Assembly (NCBI RefSeq): GCF_010015445.1
Contig: NC_053126.1
Coordinates: 6,941,749 to 7,005,748, forward strand
DNA length: 64,000 bases
DNA from: Perca fluviatilis
Taxonomy: Eukaryota; Chordata; Actinopteri; Perciformes; Percidae
Direction of reading: 5' to 3'
The position numbers were made by a program, and so were the translations under genes. A model generated the notes under the pieces. It was not told where the DNA came from, did not search any database, and saw nothing but the letters and a program-made list of their open reading frames with translations. Shown in pieces: positions 39,161 through 52,584 of the stretch (its first letter is position 1; each line of letters begins with the position of its first letter).

Positions 39161-40489
39161 TTAGCGTGCGCTACTCTCTTCTTCCCCCCCGTCTCTGCTT
39201 TTCTGTGACATCTTCTTCTTGTGTTTGTGTTTCTTCAGCTCCCCTTCCTCCAGCAGCTCTGGGGAGGATCGTCTCTTCTCCTTTTGGCGCTTCTTTTGGT
39301 TCTTATTCTCTTTTCTTTCGCCGTCCCTGCTGTTCTCCTGGCTTGCTGATGAACTGACGCTGTTGCTGCGGCTGCTGGGCCTCTCCCCTTCCTCCAGCTC
39401 TCTCCCTCCCTCCCACTTGGTCTGTCCGTCCAACTCGTCGGCTTCATCCTTGCATCGACTACCTCCTTCTCTCTCAGACACCATCTCTTGACTTTCTCTC
39501 TCTCCTATGCCTTTAGTTGCCTTCCTTTGCTTCCACTCCTCCTTTTCAACCCTGCTCTCATTTCTACTTCTGCTCTGCATGAACTCCTGACCAGGGCTGC
39601 TCATTCTGGGCTTACCCAGCTCCGCCCCGGAGGAGAGTGGGTCTCTCTCCTTACCCCGGCTGTGAGAGAGGGAAGGTGGGGAGTGGTGGGTCCCTGCAGG
39701 TCTGTTGTTCCCTGATGGATCTTGGGGATTGTGGCAGCAGTGGGGATGGTCTTTGTCTTTAAATTTCGAATCCAGTGGCGTGTCTCTGTATGATCTGTGG
39801 GTATTTTGACCAAGCAGTTCGGCAGCTCTGCTCATCGCGCTGCTTTCCCTGCTTCTGCCACCGGAGAATTTCCTGCCGGGACAGGAGGAACTCTTGTTGC
39901 CGTCCGTGTCGCCCCCTCTCTGCCTGTCTCTCCTCTCTGTGTCATGTCTCTGTGTCGAATAAGAGTAGGAGTGAGAAGAGGAGGGAGGGTTCCTCTTTTG
40001 GGCGGAGGCAATGCTGCTGTGCCCCCTCTCTCTCTTTCTGTCTCTCCCATTCTCTTCCTCCCTTGCTCTCTCTTTTGATCTTTTGCTCTCTTTCTGCCTC
40101 TCGCTCTCCCTCCCTCTCTCTCTGTCCCTCTGTCTCTCCATCTCCATCCTTTTCTCCCCGTCTCGGTCTGTGCACAAGGCGCTGTCAGTTCCGTCTTTGC
40201 CACTAGAGGGAGCCACACTTCTCTGTGAACTGGACAGAACGGGGGATTTCTCTCTCGCTCTCTCCCTGTCCCTACTTCTCTCCATGGCGCTGGCCTCCTC
40301 TCTCTCCGTCTCCTCTGACCTCTCTCGCTTCTCTTCATTCTCTGCATCCCTGTTGGTTGTCGTCTCGGTCGTCACGGACACGGACGGCGAAGGCAGAAAC
40401 GTGGCAAGTGCATCTGTTTGAACTTTGCTCACTCCTTCAACCCGCTCCTCCTCCTCAGACTCTTCCTTCTCCCATTTGGGGCGAGGGAC
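39161..40489 (-). CDS. rbbp6: rbbp6 exon 18 (last coding exon)
   Basis: Encodes residues 1387-1828 and the stop. [15 protein letters not shown] matches human VPQSKWDKDDFESEEE. The rest is dense in Arg/Glu/Ser ([28 protein letters not shown]) and ends with [17 protein letters not shown], the lysine/histidine tail typical of the family. The acceptor is CTCCGTCGCAG. Long open frames on the plus strand here are shadows. Confidence 0.95.
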   Translation of the reverse strand, partial: VPRPKWEKEESEEEERVEGVSKVQTDALATFLPSPSVSVTTETTTNRDAENEEKRERSEETEREEASAMERSRDRERAREKSPVLSSSQRSVAPSSGKDGTDSALCTDRDGEKRMEMERQRDRERGRESERQKESKRSKERAREEENGRDRKRERGHSSIASAQKRNPPSSSHSYSYSTQRHDTERRDRQRGGDTDGNKSSSCPGRKFSGGRSRESSAMSRAAELLGQNTHRSYRDTPLDSKFKDKDHPHCCHNPQDPSGNNRPAGTHHSPPSLSHSRGKERDPLSSGAELGKPRMSSPGQEFMQSRSRNESRVEKEEWKQRKATKGIGERESQEMVSEREGGSRCKDEADELDGQTKWEGGRELEEGERPSSRSNSVSSSASQENSRDGERKENKNQKKRQKEKRRSSPELLEEGELKKHKHKKKMSQKSRDGGEEESSAR

Positions 40490-43400
40490 CTGCGACGGAG
40501 AGGGAAAGCGTGAGACGATATCATGCAATTTGTGTTTGTACATGTATGGTATGTGTGAGTTCAAAGTAATTGTACAAAACACAAATTATTCTTAATTGTT
40601 TTTTTTTTTTTCATTCCCATAATGATGCGACTCCCCACCTTATTTCACGGTCTGTACTCCCCACACATTTCAAATAACCCTGGCCCACAGACACACCTGT
40701 AGGAGTTTGAGCTCGTCCTCTAGGTCTGCAGCTCTGTCCTGGGTGTACTCTTCCAGAGTTTCCAACCATGTGTTCCCTTTCTGATGATCCTCGTAGCTGC
40801 TGTATTAAACACGTGCACACACACACACACGCAAACACACGAAATCACTACTTGTCTCTACATCAGAAAAAACTAATAAAGCATCACTTTCTGTGCCATT
40901 CTGACAGGAAATGATTAACATGCTACTCCTATCATTGGTTTACGGATAAGGTGAGTGTACTTCCAGTACCTCCAACAGCTCCACTGGCTCCCGGTCCAGT
41001 TCCGTATCCACAACCTCGCCCCCCCCCCATATTTGTCTGATCTCCTCCAGGTTCCCACTGCCTCCCGCTCCCTCAGATCCTCTTCCTCCATACACCTGTC
41101 TGTCCCCTCCTCACGCCTCACCACCATGGGGAGCAGAGCATCTGCGCCGCTCTGCTCCTCCAACCTTAAACCACCGAAACACCATCTCATTCCCCCATTT
41201 CAAATTGCAACTCAAAACACATCGGTTTAAAACTGCCTATTCCACTTGATGTCAACTGCTCTGCCTCTCTGTTGTTTCTATTGTTGTTTTCATTTTATTT
41301 ATATTTTTTGCTTCTTTTAAATGTCTTATGTATCCCTGTACGGCGTCCTTGAGTGCCGAGAAAGGCGCCTTTAAATAAAATGTTATGTTATGTTAAAATG
41401 GCAACGGAACAACCCTGGAATTGAAATGTGGTCGATATAGACTACTTTACTGCTAATACAAACCGAAAATGTCAAAATGCTGCTGGTTCACATCATAAGC
41501 ATTCAACTGGCAAAACACGGAGTAGTTTTAACTGTGAGGCAGTCACAGGAAATGCTTTTTTTTTTGCATCTTTTGACAGTGAATCAGTTTTAAATATTGC
41601 ACGGTGTAACGGGCCAAGAAGGAGCAGCCACAGCGAGCCGTTAGAGGAGTCTAACTTTGAAGAAAAAAGCAGAAACATTCTGACCTGCCATCGTGCACCG
41701 CGGTGTTTGGTGTGTCATGGTGGCTCTCGTTTCTGCCCCTTTGTGACTTGGACCTCATTGTGTTGTCGTGGTTGTCTTCTTCTTCTTCTTCGTCTTTCCT
41801 CATCCTCCACTTCACTCCCTTTATCAGCTCCTCCTTTGGCTTTGACTCCCCCGGCGGGATTCCTCTGTTTTCCTGGCATGTGCTTTCTCCCTCTGCCCTC
41901 TCCTTCCGGGTACCTGCGAATAACTCTCCCATTGCTTGTCCTTCCTTCCTCTCCTTTTCCTCCGCCACTCCTCTAAGGGGGCTGGGCCATAAGTCAAAGT
42001 CTTCCTTTTCTCGGTCCTCTTTCTTCTCTCCCACATCTTGTTTCTCTCCTGCAATTTTCTCCAACATCTCTCCCATCTCATCTCTGAAGGTAGCTTTCTC
42101 CCATTTCTGTCTTGCCTCTCCTTCACCTGGTTGGATTTTTTCCTCAGACAAACCTTCCACGTCTCTGCTGGATTCATTCTTTTCATTTGCTTTCATCGTC
42201 TCTCCTCCATTTAACTTCTCCTCCTCTCCATTACCAGCCTTCTCCATTTCTTCCTTTGATCTTCCTGTGACGCTCTCTGAATGAGACATGTCCCGTTTCT
42301 CAGTTTTCCCGTCCTTCCTCGCTCCTTCCAGGTTTATGTTGATGCTTATCTTCTTCTGTGGTTTCACCTTTATTCCTCCCTCCCAGATTTCTCTCTCTGT
42401 CAGAGGACATGTTTTCTTCTCCTTTTTCTTCTCCGTTTTCGGCTTGGTTCTCTCAAACGGATTCGGGGATTCGCTCTTGCGGGTTTTGGGGTCCTCTGCA
42501 ACTTTAGTTTTCAGGCATTTGCTGCTTTGAGCCTTTACGGAGCTTCTCCCAATGTCCTCTCCTTTTCTTTTTCTATTCTTCTCTGATCTCGAGTCATAAT
42601 CCCTGCTGCCTCCAGGGTATCTGTGTCTGTCTGGATCCGCCCTGCTTGCCTCTTTACTGGGCCTTTCTTTGTGCCGTCTCCCCACATCCTGCCGGGAGTC
42701 TGAATGTTTGCCTCTTCTCCATCCTTTCTCGATTTCCAAATTCCTCTGTTCTCTGCTTTTTCTTTCGTAGTCTTTATCCAAACGTTTACCTGGTTTCACG
42801 AGTGATTGGACTGGTTCTAAGGCATCGCTGCCAGTTGCTTGGTCCCGTGCTGGGGTGCCATCCTTGCAGACATTTGGTCCAGTGTTGGGTCTCCTCTTGT
42901 TCTTTCTGCTGTCATCCGTTGAGCCTGCGGTATTAGGGGATGATGACTCCCCTCCTCTTCCTTCCTCATGTTTTAAGGTGCTGAGGTTCTCCAAATTCTT
43001 CGCCATCAGCGGCTTATCGTCCTCACTTCTTTCTTGCGGTTTCGCTTCCTTACCGCCCTTTGTAAGTGCGATTGGCAGGCGGCTGGACTTCTCAGCGCAC
43101 CTCTGCTGGTATGCCGTCGGCGGAGCTCCATCTTCGGACGGCGTGGAGCGTCCGTCGCTGGACGACCGAGAGGCAGGGGACCGGCTGTCGTTGGACGAGT
43201 GCGACGGAGAGGAGCGGCTGTCACTGGAGGACCGAGATGGCGTGGAGCGGCTGTCACGTGAAGACTGGGATGGAGGGGAGCGGCTGTCACTGGATGACTG
43301 CGATGGAGGGGAGCAGCCGTCCATCCGCGCGCCGCGTCTACCTTGGAATCGGTCGCGGGAGCTGGCGTGCGAGGGATTTCCGCTTCCTTCTTGGCCCCCC

Positions 43401-46400
43401 CACTGAGGAGGAGGAGGAGGAGGAAGATTGAGGAGGGGAAGAGGCAGCTGGAAGTGTCCGACATAGCTGGGGAAATATTTATCATACCACTCTTTGTACT
43501 CCCTTTTCCACTGCAGGTAGCGCTTTGTGTTCAGGTCCAGGCTGCTACTTTGATCTGCGTGCTGGGCATACAGGTAACTTCCCCCCGAGCCCCCCGCTTC
43601 CCTCTGGGACTGTTCTCCTTGCCTCCTGGAGTTGTAGCTGCTCGAAGCGGATTTCTTACTGTGATGCCGACTATGATGGCTGTTTTTGCGGTGACCTGAC
43701 GGTGACTTGGACCTGGCACGGTAACCCACTCGAGGTGAAGATGACGAGGACGGTGTAGGGGAACGTTTGTAACCATAGCTATAGGAGTGGGAGGAATGAG
43801 AGCGGGTTTGGAGGTCTCTTTCGCGAGAGTAAGGAGATTGGGGCCTGGAAAAGAAAAAAGAAGAAAACATTTAGTCGTGTCGCACACATTTGAAGGCACC
43901 ATTGCCACGTTGTGGTTTGAGTCGTCTCTATCTCATTTGCCATTTCACCTTGTCCATAAAAGAAAGGCATAATGGGGAATATACCAGATCTTTCTGAGCT
44001 TAAACAAAGCTTGCTGCATGCACTTTATGTCCCTTAAGTCCTGCAGGAACCACATTCATTCCATGTTTATTTCGACTCAAAGTCACATCGGATATTCTGT
44101 CCAATGGGAGAAAGAGTACTGACAAGTTGAACTGTAAAACGTTCCCAGTAACAGGGTTCATACCCATTTTAACCAATACTTTTCCATGACTTTTTTCGGC
44201 AAATTTCCATGACCATGTGTTCCTGAAAATGTCAGTCGACATTATACAATAAGAATACAAATCTGTGTTCAAGTTTACCCTCAGAGGTTTAGCTATAAAA
44301 TGAATGACAATTTATGTGGCTCATAGTGGGATTCGTAATATCGCTCCCCGAATAGAATGTTGAGGTTAAGACGACGTGAAAATACATTTATTAATGACAT
44401 ATTATTATGCTGTGTTAAAAAAAATTCCATGACTTTTCCAAAACTTTCTGGGTCTTTTTATGTTTCCAAAACCTTTCCAGGCCTGGAATTTGCATTTTTC
44501 AAATTCCATAACTTTTCCAGGTTTTTTCAAAATGTATGAACCCTGCAGTATGTACTGCATGTGAAGCAGACATGGGGGGTCGCAAATTTTAGGAACTGAG
44601 ACTTGCTTGATAAACATTCATAAAAGAGTCGACTTGACTTTTACTTGATATTCATGACTTGAGACTGGACTTAGACTTGAGTCAAATGACTTGACATGAC
44701 TTGAATTTCTGTTTATTTCTGATATTGAGGAGGAGTTAACTTTACGATTTTAGAAAATCCATATACAGATGAGAAAATCGGATTAGGTGATCTGATTGGG
44801 TGCTATTGTATGCGCGGCCGGGAACCCGTTGATAATATTACCAAGTGACGCGGACCTGCAGTAAACGAGACGTCATGGATCCCTCTGCACCGGAAATAAT
44901 AAAGTTTGGCTATAAGGATTACACATCTGACCAGGCAAAGAAGAAACAAACGGCAGTTTGCAAGGTCTGCAGTAAAAAAAATCCTGACACAACCACCACC
45001 ACGTCGAATTTCATCAGACACTTCAAATCCCACAAGGAAAGGTAAATTATGAAGTCAGCCTAATCTTTTTTTTAGCTAACGCTACCATACCATACTTCTG
45101 ACTAGCCATTATTAATGACGATTATACTTTTGAAAGTCTTTTGAATATTGAGTAGGAAAAATGCAAATAAAACTCCAGCAGTTCATAACCACTGTCTTTA
45201 GCTTGTTTAAAAATGGAAACTTTTGTATGACTTGACTTGACTTGCTTGAATGTCACAAGAAATGACTTGGACTTGCTTGAGACTAGAAGGTTTAGACTTG
45301 AGACGTGCTTGTGACTTGCCCATATGTGACTTACACCCATCTCTGATGTGAAGGGATCTGTATCAAGCTTGTTAGTTTATGTGTGTGTGCGTTTCTTCCC
45401 CAGAGATAGGACAGCGCAATAAATGTATCATTGTATGAATCATTTTTTGGTAAAAAATAGAATAAACACAAACAAAAAACTGTAAAAAATAAATAAATAA
45501 ATACAAATAAATAAAGAAGCAAAAAAATACCTTGATCTGCTTTGGGACCTGGACCGGGATCTGGATCTGCTGGAAGAACGAGAGTACGAGCGAGAAGACT
45601 TGGACTTGGAAGACTTTGAATAAGAACGAGAGGAAGAGCGTCTGTGGGAAGATCCTCGGTGAGGTGACCTGAGTAACAAAGATGGAGAGAGGAGGTAGCA
45701 AGTGAGGGGAGGTATATATTTTCATACTCAATATTGTCCTCATACTAGAATACCTCTGCATACTAGAATACCTCTGCAGCTATTACTAAATCTGATTGGA
45801 AAATCCAATATACTATAAGTAATCTCCTTAAAAACTGAATCTGCAAGTTTTAATAAATCCACTTTAAAGTGTCTTTTGTTGCCTGGAGTTGAAGTAAAGA
45901 CCATTTTCAAAAAGAATGAAACAACAATTAAACAAGGTATGTCATTATTTAAGATGTTTTCAGAAACTTACAGACACCTTGTCCAGGTAATGACTGCTTG
46001 GGAACCTTACCTTTCCTTCTTCTTCCTCTGATGCCTGTACCACTCCTTGGGGATGAGGGCAGGGATGGAGGTAGAGGGGCACAGGGAAGGGATGGGGGCA
46101 CCCTGGAGGTTTGGGAGTGTCCAGACGGGCGCGGGGGGTGGGTATCCAGGGGGGTAACCGCTGAGAGGCTGATGAGCGGCGAGGAATGTGTGGAAATTGG
46201 GGGAGGGAAAGAGAGGAGGTGGAGGAGTTGCTGGATATGAAGAGGAGGAGGGAGGGAGCTGCTGGGTTTTAGACTCATTCCAGCCTCCAATAGGACAACC
46301 CGAGGAGGAAGAGGGGCTGTAGGGAAAAGAGGAAGGAAGAGGTATGACATCGGTCTTTAAACAGTGGGCAGTAGGGCTACACGATACTGGAAAAAACTGA

Positions 46401-49400
46401 CACTGCGATATTTTTTTCTTCCTGCGATATATACAGTATTGCGATATGAAAAAAAGACTAATTTTTACAAGATGACATAAATAGCATTATTTGGAAATAA
46501 TAAATCATTCCCGACTAGGCTACTGGGGGGATTTTGTAGGGGAGTGCATCCACATAGAAAATAAAATGAAAAAGGAACTTTTCTTATGTGAACTATTCTT
46601 TGTTGAGCTTTAATGCTTTACAAACACCAAAGCAAGTAAGCACTGTGACTACTCTTCTGAAGGGATTTTGGAGAGGGAAATTAGGTAGTTAAATACACAT
46701 GGGTGACTTACATGACACCATTGTGTTCATATAATCACCCACGGGAGAGCCTCACTTCCCATAACGAACCTCGTCGGACTAACATTACGTTCGCACACGT
46801 TGCCCACATGGCCACCTGTCTTAAAGGGGAAGGGTCGGCCGGTAACAATCATGTAAAAGGAGAACGGTGAAAGTTTACTTTTCAATCAAGCAGCAAAAAA
46901 AGTTGCAGCGTTAACATCGCACGTCCTGCGATGTGACTATCGCAAATGCGCGCAGCGCAATGTAGACGATGAAACACAATATCGTGCAGCCCAGAGTCAG
47001 AGTCAACACAGACTCGTACTTAAATAACCACGCTTCACTGACCTATCCCAGGACGGTGACGGCCCGTAGGGTCTCGGGGCTGGACCTGTGGATTCAGGTA
47101 AAATATGTTTGCTTTTATTCGGTAGCGATGCTACTGCAGTTCTCAACATTACAATCATTCAATAATGTGTTTGCTCAAATAAAATGACACAACACGGTAC
47201 GGACAGTATAACGAATGGACAGAAAGAGACACATAGTCACTCACCTGAGGAGGGCTGCTGTAGATTCACACTGACTGTCTGGGGCTGCTCTGCCACTGGA
47301 GTAGGGATAACCTGAGCAGACACAAACATCACAGATTTCATACCGAGAAACTTTGCTGCATAGATATAGAGCCCTATTTTAGGCAAGGCAAGGCAAGGCA
47401 AGGCAGCTTTATTTGTATAGCACATTTCAGCAACAGGGCAATTCAAAGTGCTTTGCATAAAACATTAAAGAGCAGTTAGAAGACAATTAAAAACAATTTA
47501 AAAACATTAATAAACAAATTAAAAACATTAAAAGACAAGAATAAAATTGACAGTGCAGTATAAGAATAAAAGTTAGAGTGCAGTATAAGAAATTAAAGTT
47601 AATAGAATCGATTATTTAAAGAAAAGCAACATCAAAAAGATAGGTCTTTAGCTTAGATTTAAAAGAACAGAGTTGCAGCGGACCTACAGGTTTCTGGGAG
47701 TTTGTTCCAAAGATGTGGAGCATAAAAACTGAACGCTGCTTCCCCCTGTTTAGTTCTGACTCTGGGGACAACAAGTAGACCTGTCCCAGACGACCTGAGA
47801 GGTCTGGGTGGGTCATAATGTAGTAGCATAAGCACAGCGTGAAGAGCCTGCCACAGGTGCGTTTAAGGCGTGTCCAAATCCACTTTTGCTAGTTTGACGG
47901 CGGAAAAAAAGGGTCCGTGCGCTGGGCGCATGGTTCAAAAGGGTTGTACTTAGTGTCTTCATTAATTCATAGGTAAACCAATCAGAGGGTCATATCCCAT
48001 TCCCTTTAAAAGCCAGGCGCGTTTGTACCTTGGCGCATTGCTATTATGATGGTGGATTTGCAGCGTAATATTTTTATTTGTAATCTTTTGCATGTTTGTG
48101 TGCTGCTGCGCTTCCCTGTTTGTGTGTAACAAACAGTGTGCGCGTGCTGTGCACGAGCCTAGGCGCATTTTACTAATGCGCTGTTAAAATAACAATGAAA
48201 TGCTGCGCTATTGACTTTAGACCAAAGTCAAACATATTCACCTCCCGCTGCCTCAAGATAGCTATACGCCAAGAATACACCTGAACACACCTCCCTGTAA
48301 TACCAGCACGCCCATGGGCGCAAATATGGGCGCAGGTGAATTTTTGCTATTTAAGCGACGTGGACGCTGGAAGGGAAATTGACAACTGCGACGGTCTTAA
48401 ACGAGCAGACTCTTGCGTCGGGCTTTGCGCTGCGCCGGGTGCGAGATAGGGCCCTTAGTGTGTCGTGTCTGTATAGCCCCTCACCATTGGTATCAGCTGC
48501 GATGGCGCATCAGTGGGTTCTTCTGGTGAAACCGGCACAGACGGGGCGGCAGCAGCTGCTGAGTCATCGTGTGTCTTTTCTTCAGCCTCTCTGAATAAAC
48601 AGCAGACACATCACAGTAGCACATGAGCGCAACGTCAGGGTGACTGTTTACAAGTTTATCAATGTCAAATCCATAGTGCCATGATTTGATTGCACCAAAT
48701 GTTCTGCGGGTACGGAAGGCTGTTCTACATGTTTTAACAATGACACTACCAAATGTTTATTTTATGCTACACACCATAACACAGTTATTTCAAGTTTCCT
48801 TCCCGATGGCACTCCTGTGAGGAACCCTATACCACATTCAGACCATCATGCCACACTCAAAACTGTTCCTACTCCTCTCTACAGTTGGCAAACCACTAAA
48901 CTGCACATCACAGCCAACATCTGGTAAGGAGTGGGACAAACAACACAGCTGACCAATCATTTGATGTCCGTCTGACCAAATCAGCATACATAAGAGGTTA
49001 ACAGCTGTGCTGCGTCATCGGCTATACCAACATCTAAAATGAGTTATCACAGAGAAAGTTAGAGTCGACACAAAGTTGTGTTCTTCACTTTGCTGCCACA
49101 CAGCTAACTGGGCAGCTCCAGACACAGCCGGAGTGTCAGCCCGTTACACCTGTGGTCACATATACTGCATTTTAAGATGGCAGAATTGACAATACATTTG
49201 TTCCCCATTTACATATTGTTCAGTTTCTGTTGTTAGACAACGTACCGAGTATGACATACTGACTTATTCATGGCTCTCAAAGACTACATGTTAACCAGAA
49301 TTCATTCCCTGCAGTAATAAAATATATTTTTTCCTCTTTTTAATCACGTTGTCCGACAAAAATCAACAAATAATCCAGGTTAATGACAACAGATATGCTG

Positions 49401-52400
49401 TATATTCGGCTATATAGAAATTTAAAATGAATGATCACAGAGAAAGTTAAAGCAACGAAAAGTTTCTCTTGACTTTACTGCTACACGGCCCCTGACCGTG
49501 GCTGGGCTAGCTCACGTCATAATTTTTTGCAAAAGCTCAGTTTTCCCCTTTACACGCCAAGCTGGAGCTTTAAGATTTACACATTCTTGAGGCCGTTTTG
49601 GAAAAGCTCTGTTTTGGGGCAAGAAAAATGCTATTTTGGTCCCTGGACGTAGGGCTGAGAGAATGGCTTTATAAATGTAACAGGCTTAGCATGGACATAC
49701 TCCACTCTAATTAGCAGCTGCTGAAAGCAGGGCGAGGCAGGTGTCATTAGCCGCCCAAGTAGTTACCGGAATGTAGTTATAGGAAAAGTCCACTTCTAAG
49801 CAGATCTACTAACTACTCTCCCCCAATACCGTTTTTCCATTTGCATTCGCACTGGCCAAGTGGCCATAGGGACTATAGGAGGGGTAAGGGAGTGATGCAA
49901 GCACGGCAACGGTCTTTATGGCGTTAAAATCAGAAAACAAATACACCAAAAAAAGTATGAACTAAATACTAAATCTAATGTATATAGCATTTTTTGTCAT
50001 AATTTAAACAAGTCTCCCGAAGAGAAACGGGTATCTCTCTCGCCCCCGCCTCTGCCTGCTGCGCTGTGGATGTGTGTGTGTGTGTGTGTGCGCCTGGTCA
50101 GCGAGGTTGTCAAGCCCACAGGGCACGCGTGTGGAGTTTAACTCCGAAAAGACGGTTAACCACAGGTTCCCATTAATCTTATGATGGACATGTGTTGTGA
50201 TATTTAAACAAACGAACCGTCAACGGCGACATAAAAGCCTGGTATTTACGAGAGCGGTCTGAGAGACCTCCGGCCTACAGCGGGGTCTCTGAGCAGGACT
50301 GTCCGAGCGACGAGCTAGCGGCCGGGGCTGGCGCCTGCTGGCTGTCGCCTCACTTCATGGAGCTTCTCAACTCCGAAAAATGTGAAGCAAATTGTCAATT
50401 TGGCATCAATTTTAGCAAGACTGCCTATATTCGAAATCTAAACCGTTCATTTCTCGCCTAAAACGTTGTCAGAAGTGAATTTAGTGATGAATAAGATGGC
50501 GAAAACTGTTAAAATTGTCCCGTTGTTGGTTTGTCTGTACCGGAAACCCGACCCTTGTTGACCTAGGTCCCTATGCTGAAAAGGGAATGGCGAAAAGACC
50601 CTGCCCTGAAATAGGAGCTGAAAGAGTTACAGGAACTGCGGCCAGAGGAACTTAAAAATCCCCAAATTGGTCCAGTTGGAACACGAGAAAAAAAGGGTTC
50701 TAGGAATTTTATGTTCTAAGAACTGCAAAAATCCCTCCGGTCGGACAGCGGCTATAATCCTTAGCTCCATCACATCTACAGCGGCTGACAGTCCCATTTG
50801 CTATATGAGCAAAATCAGGCTTTCACTTTCTGTTCCCAATACAAATTAAACACACTGAAAAAAATACACATTCCATCTGTAATAATTTGTTTAAATTTAA
50901 AAATTGCAGTTTATAAAAACCATTTCAATCACTTTGCCCAGCAGGGGGTTCACATTTATTAAACTAGTCTTTGGTTGTTCTCTTTGATTATGTAAACTGG
51001 AGGAAACTGTGCTGAATGGATAACCCTAACATCAAAGCATCAGAAATGAATTATTTTTTATTCTACACCATAGAGGGGTACAATTGTGGGTGAGATAAGG
51101 ACATTTGCTGTCTTTGTAATGTGCAACTGCCTCGAAAATTGTAATCCTCAAGAGATCATTCCTGGGTGATTTTTGCAACACGCATGGTAGCGAACTCTTG
51201 AGCATCTGCTTTGTCAGAAACAGAAGAGGACTACAACTTCAGTATTAAAACTTTAAGGTACCACAACAGTACATCTAAGGAGTCACAAGTAAGCTTGTTA
51301 AGCAGGGGGAGGCGGCAGAGCACCACAAAGTAAGTGTACTGCTGTACGAGTATGTTTATGTGTGTAAGTACTTGTCAGGTATCTCCAGGTGGCTTTGCGC
51401 AGGCTGGAGGGAAGTGCTTGGCGTGTTGGGAGCAGAGGCGGGGCCTGTAGCTGTGGGCGGAGCCCCACACACCTGAGACGATGGCGGTGTGTCTGCAGCC
51501 TGCGAGCGGAGAGGGTCCTAAAGAAGGGAGACAACAAGAGAATAAAGCAGGGATCAGAATATGGTAGAGCAAGCAAGAGAAAAAGTAAATTATTTTTGGG
51601 AAAACAGAGCTGAGATATAATAATTAACAATTACAAAGAATATCTACACATGACAATATAAATGACAATACATATTATTATAATACATTTCTTGTTTCTT
51701 GTTGTTAGTTTTAATATAGAGAGTGCTGTTTAAAACTTGCAGTATAATGTCCTTTCTAACACGTTTTTCAGAAGATAACTATCACTCTGAGACCAGACAT
51801 AACATCTGATTGTGAAACGAAAACCGTAATTATTCTCTTTGCTCCTGAGTCATGCAGGTACAGTGCTACTCATATTTCTGCCTCCCCAAATGAGACGTCA
51901 TTATGAGGTTCACCTGCTGGCTGTGGGTTGGCAGGTGAGGCTTCTGAGGTTGGCTCAGCACAGCGAGAGGGGGAGGGGTGGGGACAGGGCTCGGTGTCGG
52001 GGTTGGATTTTGGGATTGGGAGGTACCACACCCTTTTCTCAGACTTTTAGTGAAGCCACGCTCTTTCTTAAAATTGTCCACAGCCTGTGTTAGGAGAAAC
52101 AGACAGAGAAAGCTCCTGGTCTGACATTTGAGGATGAAACAAAGAATAGTAATACACAAAACCCACCTTCAAAAACCATTTACTTAATTCTCTCCATTCC
52201 CCTCTAACTCTAACATTAATGCATATTTTCATCTGTCAAATCACCTGTCGGAGAAATTTATTGGCTATCAGGGTATCGGGTGAGACATCTGATTGGCTGC
52301 AAGTGGGGCAGACGTGTTCCTCTGAATCCAGTAAGGCAGTGCGAATACCTGAGAAAGAGATAAAGACGGTTGAGATGTAAATATGGAGACTCAGACTGAA

Positions 52401-52517
52401 GAACGACCACAGTATGCACATTTAATTAGTTAACACGTTTTGCTGGACACAGGAAATCAGGATAAGAATGACTTATTATTTAAAGTACAGTAAGTGTACA
52501 TACAGTAAGTTTATTTA

Positions 52518-52584
<67 letters not shown>

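Noticed and set aside
39166..43700. Long plus-strand ORFs (for example at 41703-42284 and 42855-43406) and other minus-strand frames
   Set aside because: They overlap rbbp6 exons 16 and 18 and have Ser/Phe/Leu-rich content expected from the opposite strand of Glu/Arg/Ser-rich coding sequence.
45949..46350. 133-residue minus-strand frame [10 protein letters not shown] over rbbp6 exon 14
   Set aside because: It enters the SR exon out of frame; the other frame, ending [10 protein letters not shown], matches the RBBP6 family and leads into the SR repeats.
46372..46993. A conserved regulatory palindrome with GCGATAT motifs
   Set aside because: The inverted ends and repeated motif are explained by a hAT-like miniature element.
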